This document shows positions 57,916 to 64,000 of a stretch of 64,000 nt of DNA, one piece after another (the first letter of the stretch is position 1; each line of letters starts with the position of its first letter). Location: the NCBI GenBank assembly GCA_037447655.1, contig JBBHKE010001038.1, positions 1 to 64,000 of the forward strand, in the 5' to 3' direction. This DNA is from Zygnema cylindricum. Lineage: Eukaryota; Streptophyta; Zygnematophyceae; Zygnematales; Zygnemataceae. The position numbers were made by a program, and so were the translations under genes. The notes under the pieces were generated by a model that was given only the letters and a program-made list of their open reading frames with translations, did no database searches and was not told the origin of the DNA.

Positions 57916-58781
57916 AATTCTACCAGTTTTGCAAAATGGATTTGGTAACCGCATTTTTTGCTATATAATTACAGTACTGTAGTTTATTACGATCCACGAT
58001 GTATTGTGCACCCCTAAACAACGTGTCTTTCGGCCGACGCCAACAAACGAGTAACGTTGCCCCTCGACCCACGTCAGCAAACAGGTAGCGTTGTCCCTCA
58101 GCCTACATCGGCAAACGGATAACTTTGTCTATTTGCAAACGTCAACAAACGGGTAATTTTCAAAGTACTCCTTCGGCAATCGTTCTTGACCGTCAAAGCT
58201 TGGCTCGATCCTGTCAATAAATAAAGATGAAAGTCGCCACGTGCACTAAAGAGTCTTCAACCGTCAATCGTTCGTTCGTGAGCGTTTGATTATAGAATGT
58301 TGGCAGTTCAAAAGCTAGCTGTCCTTTTCAACAAGTACGATTTCGTGTCCTAAATTCTTTGCCCGATTTACGTTAATCGTTGTGTTGATTTGGGTCGCGT
58401 CTATAATTATCCATATGGACGACTTGAATAATATAATAGTACTAAGACGTTTTGATAAATAGGACACGGTCCATGCCCGTGTAACGGGCATGACAAACTG
58501 GCATAATAAAACAAAACACGGTCCATGCCCTTGTAACGGACTTTGATTTACCACTAGACCAAATGTTAAAAAACGAATGGGACCGTAGTACGTGAGCAAA
58601 CTTTAATTCTTTTCAAATTGTTTCTCTTTTCCTTTTCGTATTTTCATTTTTTTTACAATTTTTTTTCATTTTCGTTTCCCTTTCCATTTTTTCTTTTTAA
58701 TCAGGTATAGGATGCATGTACTATGGGCTAGGCACATGTGGCGACCATTTCCATCGTTTTCGCACAATTTGATCTTTGCTA
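57916..58781. other. Intergenic, no gene seen
   Basis: Three diverged copies of a CAACAAACGGGTAACGTTG-like ~45-bp unit lie at about 58018-58160. A pair of CACGGTCCATGCCCKTGTAACGG units is at 58462 and 58515. No exon was supported. Confidence 0.45.
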
Positions 58782-59362
58782 CACCGTGTATCGCTATTAG
58801 TAGTGTTGTGTATCGGCAAGGTTTTGCCGATAATCGATGTATTGGCACGATATATCGACATCGGTGTTATCGCCAATAGAAAACTAATAACATCGGTTTT
58901 TCATCGCGATAACACTGGTAATGATAACTATCGGTGATAATTGTACGGTTTACAAATTGCTACAAGTGGCATGCCACGCTATATACAGTGGACAATATAG
59001 TACACTATATTATAAAGTGCTATTTTATAACGTAGTATAATTTTTTCACTTATCGCCGATATAGAGTTTGGTGGTTTGGGGGCGATATATTGAGACCCCT
59101 GACCGCTCAATAACCGATAGCTATCGGTATCAGTATTATCACGATGGATTTCTTGCCGATACACAACACTACAGTCTCTTTGTCACATAAAACATTTTTC
59201 CCCCGTACACACTTCTCCGATTTTCACATGGAGACCGCCCATAAGAAGGTGAGAATCTAGGATTTCAATCACAACCGTCCGATCCACATGCCGACAATCC
59301 TGTTTGGAAAAATGTTTTAAGCGTAAAAAAAAAAACATTAACACTAATAGCGATGCACAGTG
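58782..59362. mobile_element. TA-MITE split by a nested hAT-like element
   Basis: The outer left end CACCGTGTATCGCTATTAG is preceded by TA, and the outer right end is CTAATAGCGATGCACAGTG. Inside, 58801-59171 is a 371-bp hAT-like element (TAGTGTTGTGTATCGGCAAG...CTTGCCGATACACAACACTA). The outer element after the insert (CATAAAACATTTTTCCCCCG) parallels the MITE at 7983-8196. The 8-bp duplication of the inner element is not preserved. Confidence 0.7.
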
Positions 59363-59929
59363 TTCCAAATTATAATATGTACCGCAGTATTGTACAATAC
59401 AAGACTACAGTACAATCCAGTACTGAACTGTACATTACTGTACTGTACCCCCCCAATCGCTATTAGTGTAGTGTACGCTAATTTCCGTCCCGCTTTTTTT
59501 TTTCTTTCTCAAATAGCGTAGTTTATTCTATATTCTTCTTTACTCTATTTAGGGTTATTTTCCAAGTACCGTACGAAACGAAAGTACGTTGTCTCTTAAA
59601 TAGAGTGGTGTACGGTCCGTATCAGACCGTACATAATAAATTAGTTTTAGTAACCGTGTACGCATGAGAATGCGAGGTCTAAAAAGGGAAAAAAACCAGA
59701 TCGTAAAAAATCTCGTTCGCACATATTCGTCCGACAACCGCGTTTGACCTTGTTAACATACGATTTGTGTACAATTTGTCTGATTTTGTACGGAGACCTA
59801 TATTAGTGTAAGCTTGTTTGCGAACAACATTTTTTTTTTCAAAGATCCAAATTACCATAATTAAACAATTAGAATGTATGTTTTTTTTCAAAATTTCCAA
59901 ATTCTTAATTAGCTTAAACCAAGAGGGAG
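59363..59929. other. Repeat fragments, no gene seen
   Basis: GTAC-rich stretch at 59370-59450, including TACTGTACTGTACCCCCCCA. MITE-derived block 59843-59920. Confidence 0.45.
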
Positions 59930-60125
59930 AGAGGGAGAGAGGGAGAGAGGGAGGGAGAGAGGGAGGGAGGGAGGGAGGGAGGGAGGGAGGGAGAAAGACG
60001 AGAAGAGAGGGATAAAAGAAGAGCGAAAGATAGAAAAGAGAGAGATATAGAGACAGAAAGACGAGAAAGAGAGAGAAGAGAAAAGGGAGGGATAGAGAGA
60101 GCGAGAGAGAGTCGAGAGAGAGATG
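59930..60125 (+). repeat. GGGA/GAGA microsatellite
   Basis: GAGGGAGAGAGGGAGA passing into GGGAGGGA then GAGAAAGAG. Frames across it are compositional. Confidence 0.9.
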
Positions 60126-61106
60126 TTGAAAGTCATCATTTTGTATATTTTTGTTCCTCGACTGTTTGGGTTTTGTATTTTTTTCTTAAAATCTCGAGTT
60201 TTCCAGTGTACAGTTGGGATAGTTTTTTTCGTATACAAGTTTTTTTTTCCACTTTTTTTGGTGTATACTTTTTTTTGGAGGTTAGAAAAGACAAGTCGTA
60301 TATAAAACAGTTTTTTGAGGAAGGCCAAAAATGAGGTTACATATGTTTCTCAGTTTTTTGTAGTATAGTTTTGAGAAGTTTAGGTTTTTGAGAAAACTAG
60401 AACCACTCTCGTCAACAGCGGCTCAAATATATCGTTCATGATTGACGTTGCGTTTGCTCAACCAAAAGACAAAAATTTAAACAAAAAATTCATAATTAGT
60501 GTTTGAAACATAGTCTTTGGCACACCAGCCTGTGTTGTGTGAATCTAAGGATAGCCATACGCCAAGTCAAGGGATGTGAAGCAGTAAAAACCCTGAAGGT
60601 AACTTGGCAAATAATCAATCGGAGGAAAAGCGTATCGTTTCTTTAACGCTATTTTGACAAACACGATGGTCCACATGGGGAGTAACCCTTCTTGAGACCA
60701 AAGAGAATCTAAGCACAAACTCTTTGAGGTTTCAAACTAGCCCTTGTCCAAAAAAGAAGCTATTTAGATCTTCATTTCTTCGTGCTCAAGGGCATAGCAA
60801 TAAGGGTGGGAAATGGTGGTTTTATATACATTCTTTTGTATTGAAGACATATTAGTTACGTGCGTAGTCTTCAGTGTGAACACACAATAGAAGTACGGAA
60901 AATGGGAAGAAAAAGAGGGAATTTTTGATAAGATTTACGAAAGTTATTGACAAAGATACGACCGGCAGCATCAATTCGGGAGTACAATCTATAACACATG
61001 GATTCATTGAAGGTACGGAACGCGCCTAAAAAGTACTCGGGTTCGTACAGCTTTTGCTACGTGGCGCAATATATTGAGCACATGGAACCGTGCGGCTTCG
61101 GGGTAA
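60126..61106. other. Intergenic, no gene seen
   Basis: AT-rich with several T runs. No exon or recognised element. It ends at the TAA that flanks the next MITE. Confidence 0.45.
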
Positions 61107-61884
61107 GGGCACGTCCCCATGTGGCTAAGTTCGAGTTTTTTTCTTTCATTTTCCTTTCAAACATAGCGCCGTACTGCCTAAATTAAAACTGTACGAAGAA
61201 ATTGCAATTTTGTACAGTACAATTTGCGTCATTCTCGAACTTAGGATGTACGAAAATTTGTCGTATTGTATTTTTTTCGACCCATTGTCATGTCATTTTC
61301 AAACTTATCATAAACCACATCGACAATGTGTTTTAAGCAAAGGAGAACTGTTTACAAAAATAGGAAAACATATTCCCACGGGTGAAAAGTTTTCAAAAGT
61401 TTTTGACGACTGAAAAAAGTACAGGGTTGTTCGTTTTTGTCCGCATGCACCTTGTATAGATTTTTTTTCGCAGGGGTCTTGAGGCTGCAGAGTCGTTCAC
61501 GCAAAGTTGAAAAATCTGCGAAGGTGAAAAATTTGTGAAGTCATGGCGACCGGACATGAGAGGTTTACGCAAAGGCAAGTCGTACAACCACGGGTGCAAG
61601 GTTGTACGTCTACGATGTCAGGTAATGACATGCGACATTCCAAATCGTTTCAAAAATTTTGTTGTGTCTTGTGACGCTTCAAAAAGTTTCGAAAAAATAC
61701 GGTGCGGCAACGACAAATTGTACAAAGTGACATCCGTCACGGGTATTGTCGACGTATACAATCGTCACAAACTAAAGTAACAATTTCGAGTAAACACATA
61801 GAGACACCTGAAATCCCGGTTCGCTGGATCAACTCTAAAATACAAAGTAAGTTTGCTAAGTTGCAAGTACATGGGGCCGTACCC
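61107..61884. mobile_element. PIF/Harbinger-like MITE, reverse copy with TAA duplication
   Basis: TAA flanks both ends (61104-61106, 61885-61887). The left end is GGGCACGTCCCCATGTGGCT and the right end is GTACATGGGGCCGTACCC. It is the reverse complement of the 21401/34449 family. The central palindrome is eroded here. Confidence 0.88.
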
Positions 61885-61887
61885 TAA

Positions 61888-63010
61888 AACTCCATTAAAC
61901 GAAAAGTGGGGTTTGGTTACTGGACGCCGTTCGTTTTAGTACAAAATTGTACAATAATTTTTTTTTGTCAGAAAATAATCTCATACTCGTCGTGTACCAT
62001 TGGTACACCTGTAAAAGCAAAAGAATATCCACTTTGAACAAGCGATAGCGATCACATGCCTACACGTCATATAGGCCATGTGCCTCCAGTGTCGTATAGG
62101 CCATGTGCCTCCTACCACGCTGGATGCAGGTCAACCGACAATATCCTCACACGCTCCGTCTGACCCAACGACCTTCAAAGTTTGCCGTGTCTTTTTGCTA
62201 TTCCGTTTCGAAATTTTGATTTCCATTTTTGATGCGTCTTTTTGCTATTCCGTTTCGAAATTTTGATTTCCATTTTCAAAATCAAAATCTGGCCGCAAAC
62301 TTTTCGCACGAATCATTAACCGATACAGATATTTCATTCTGACTTTCCGTTTGTAATTTTAGTTTGTAATTTTTTTAGGATTTTCAGAATCTGGACTCTA
62401 TCCTATGTGGCGCCAATTATAATTGAGGAAGGTTATTTATTGGCCCGACAAAATGGAGCGGACTCCCAATAAACATTGTCATTAGACGCATCCGTACATT
62501 TACTGGGACCGCCTAATGGAATAGGCCTAAAGGTGAACCTCCATCAGGCATTTATAGTAATCGTACGGACAAGTTTACTGGCAGTAATATTTGCATCACT
62601 TCTCCATCAGGATGTGCCAGTGAGGCACCAATTGCATACGTGCTGGATTGCGATTGGAACCACGTAGGATCTTGTTCAGCCGGCCGGGAATATTAACAGA
62701 TTCGAAAAGCACAAAATCTTAACGGCGTATGTACGGACGAACGCAGATTTAAATATCTAGCACCGCTACGCGAATGTACAATTTGTACGTTCTTGTCATT
62801 TCGTTGTACCAACCGTTTCGAAATCATTTTCAAAATTATTATTTGTGCGTTATCGTTTGCCATTATGTTTTGTACACGAAGTCCTTTCCACGAAGGAAAA
62901 GAGTCGTCAAAAAGATATCCTGCGTTAAATATTTTTTCGTCGCTTTCAACTCCGCCCTGTACGAAGGCACGTGGCCTTTGGCAATTGTGAGGTCGTCATC
63001 GCTCATTCGC
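61888..63010. mobile_element. Two adjoining decayed Harbinger-like MITEs
   Basis: 61888-62529 ends CGCCTAATGGAATAGGCC then TAA. Directly after, AGGTGAACCTCCATCAGGCA starts a copy parallel to the element at 19710, including AGTAATCGTACGGAC and GGCAGTAATATTTGC. Short frames inside show no motif. Confidence 0.55.
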
Positions 63011-63400
63011 CGTGTATGATACCTTTTTTTTCATAGAGGTTTCATTCGTAGTATGCGCACGGTAAAAAACTTTGAAAAAGAATGCATATGCGCATTATTC
63101 AAAATTTCACATTTTTTAAAATGCGTTGACCGACTTTGACTTAATTATAAAATAAAAATACGTAAAATTTCATCAAAAGTACTACTACAACTTAGAGTAT
63201 GTGCCCATGTATTAAAGTAACGGTTTTTTTATAAGCACGAAGGAGAATACTGCCTGTTTTCTTCATTGCACATCACGCGCATGTAAAAAAATTGCAGTTA
63301 ATCAAATTTAACTCAAAAAAAGTTTACATCAACATTGGTACTTTGTAACTAGCGTTAATTACTCTGATGTCGAATATTTATAGATAGTGCAATGTAAAAA
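63011..63400. other. Spacer, no gene seen
   Basis: AT-rich, with an AGAGTATGTGCCCATG motif at about 63195 recalling the Harbinger-like ends. Confidence 0.4.
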
Positions 63401-63690
63401 TGTGCCAGTCCGTACTATAACTGCTAATTATTTCGTACAGACGTACAAAATAAGTGTCAGAGAATAGCGTCGAAAGGGATAATTGAGTGCGTCGCACGGA
63501 AAAGCGTACTCAGATTTGATTCCAAGTCAAAAAGACGAGGCAAAATGTGTCAGTCCGTACTAAAACTGCTCATTATTCTGTACAGACGTACAAAATTAGT
63601 GTCAGATAAGGGCGTCGTTAGGGGAAATTGAGTGCGTCGCATGGAAAAGAGTACTCAAGTTTGATTGCAAGTCATAAAAGACGAGAGAAA
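63401..63690 (+). repeat. 145-bp tandem duplication
   Basis: TGTGCCAGTCCGTACTATAA at 63401 and TGTGTCAGTCCGTACTAAAA at 63546 start two diverged copies of one ~145-bp unit. The second copy continues into a stretch related to 38680-38830 (GCGAGAACGTGTTCAGGCGT...). Confidence 0.8.
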
Positions 63691-64000
63691 ATCGCGAGAA
63701 CGTGTTCAGGCGTCGAATATGTGAACACAGACTTTCGCGGCTACCCTAAAAGCATGGGAAACTGTATCGATTTCTCAACTCTAACAGCGATTCACGGTGT
63801 ACTTTTAACTTTAAAAAAAAATCCGTACATTAAATCCGTACACTATATCCGTACAAGGATAGTATACGAAATTTACGAAAAGTTCAAAAAACCCTAAAAA
63901 TAATGCATAATCGTAAAAATTTCAAAATTTTAACGAATGAAACCTCTATGTTTCCAACCGTCGCAAGTTATACCCACATCTACACCCGTCACATTCCAAA

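Overview
This window is eukaryotic nuclear DNA, most likely from a streptophyte with a large, repeat-rich genome (a charophycean alga or an early-diverging land plant). The evidence is genes split by GT-AG introns, LRR exons of 72 bp in one phase, a proline-rich (SPPP) hinge joined to a legume-type lectin fold, a Ty1/copia retrotransposon, and a degenerate plant telomere-like TTTAGGG array. The species cannot be named from sequence alone. Two 10-N gaps (23561-23570, 51555-51564) mark assembly joins beside simple repeats.

Layout. 1-4.7 kb, plus strand: a PF03407-type glycosyltransferase gene whose introns are full of minisatellites; its 5' end is uncertain. 4.7-7.5 kb: minisatellites and purine-rich DNA. 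7.5-18.0 kb, minus strand: an 11-exon gene for the nucleolar WD40 protein UTP4 (cirhin), whose frame could be carried through every junction. 18-24 kb and 32-39 kb: nested small DNA transposons of three types (TA-duplicating, TTA/TAA-duplicating PIF/Harbinger-like, 8-bp-duplicating hAT-like), several with exact target duplications and matching empty sites in this same window. 23.96-30.30 kb: a complete but mutated copia element with a 5-bp target duplication. 40.2-49.5 kb, minus strand: a gene for an apparently secreted protein with about 13 LRRs, a Cys-rich EGF-like module, a proline-rich hinge and a C-terminal L-type lectin domain, with no kinase and no membrane segment. This unusual domain order is the most interesting item in the window. 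51.9-55.5 kb, minus strand: a Myb/SANT gene of the REB1/TTF1/DMP1 type with an in-frame stop in one ancestral exon and an unresolved 3' end. 55.97-56.91 kb: an 18-bp minisatellite with a 324-bp higher-order repeat. 57-64 kb: more decayed transposons and a 145-bp tandem duplication, with no gene seen.

How the genes relate. They do not form a pathway. UTP4 acts in small-subunit rRNA processing, and REB1/TTF1-type Myb proteins bind rDNA terminator-like sites in other organisms, so both may touch nucleolar biology, but nothing here shows co-regulation. The glycosyltransferase and the LRR-lectin protein are both predicted for the secretory pathway or cell surface. Transposons sit in introns of UTP4 and between all genes; the MITE end at 12632 lies only 8 bases past a UTP4 splice donor.
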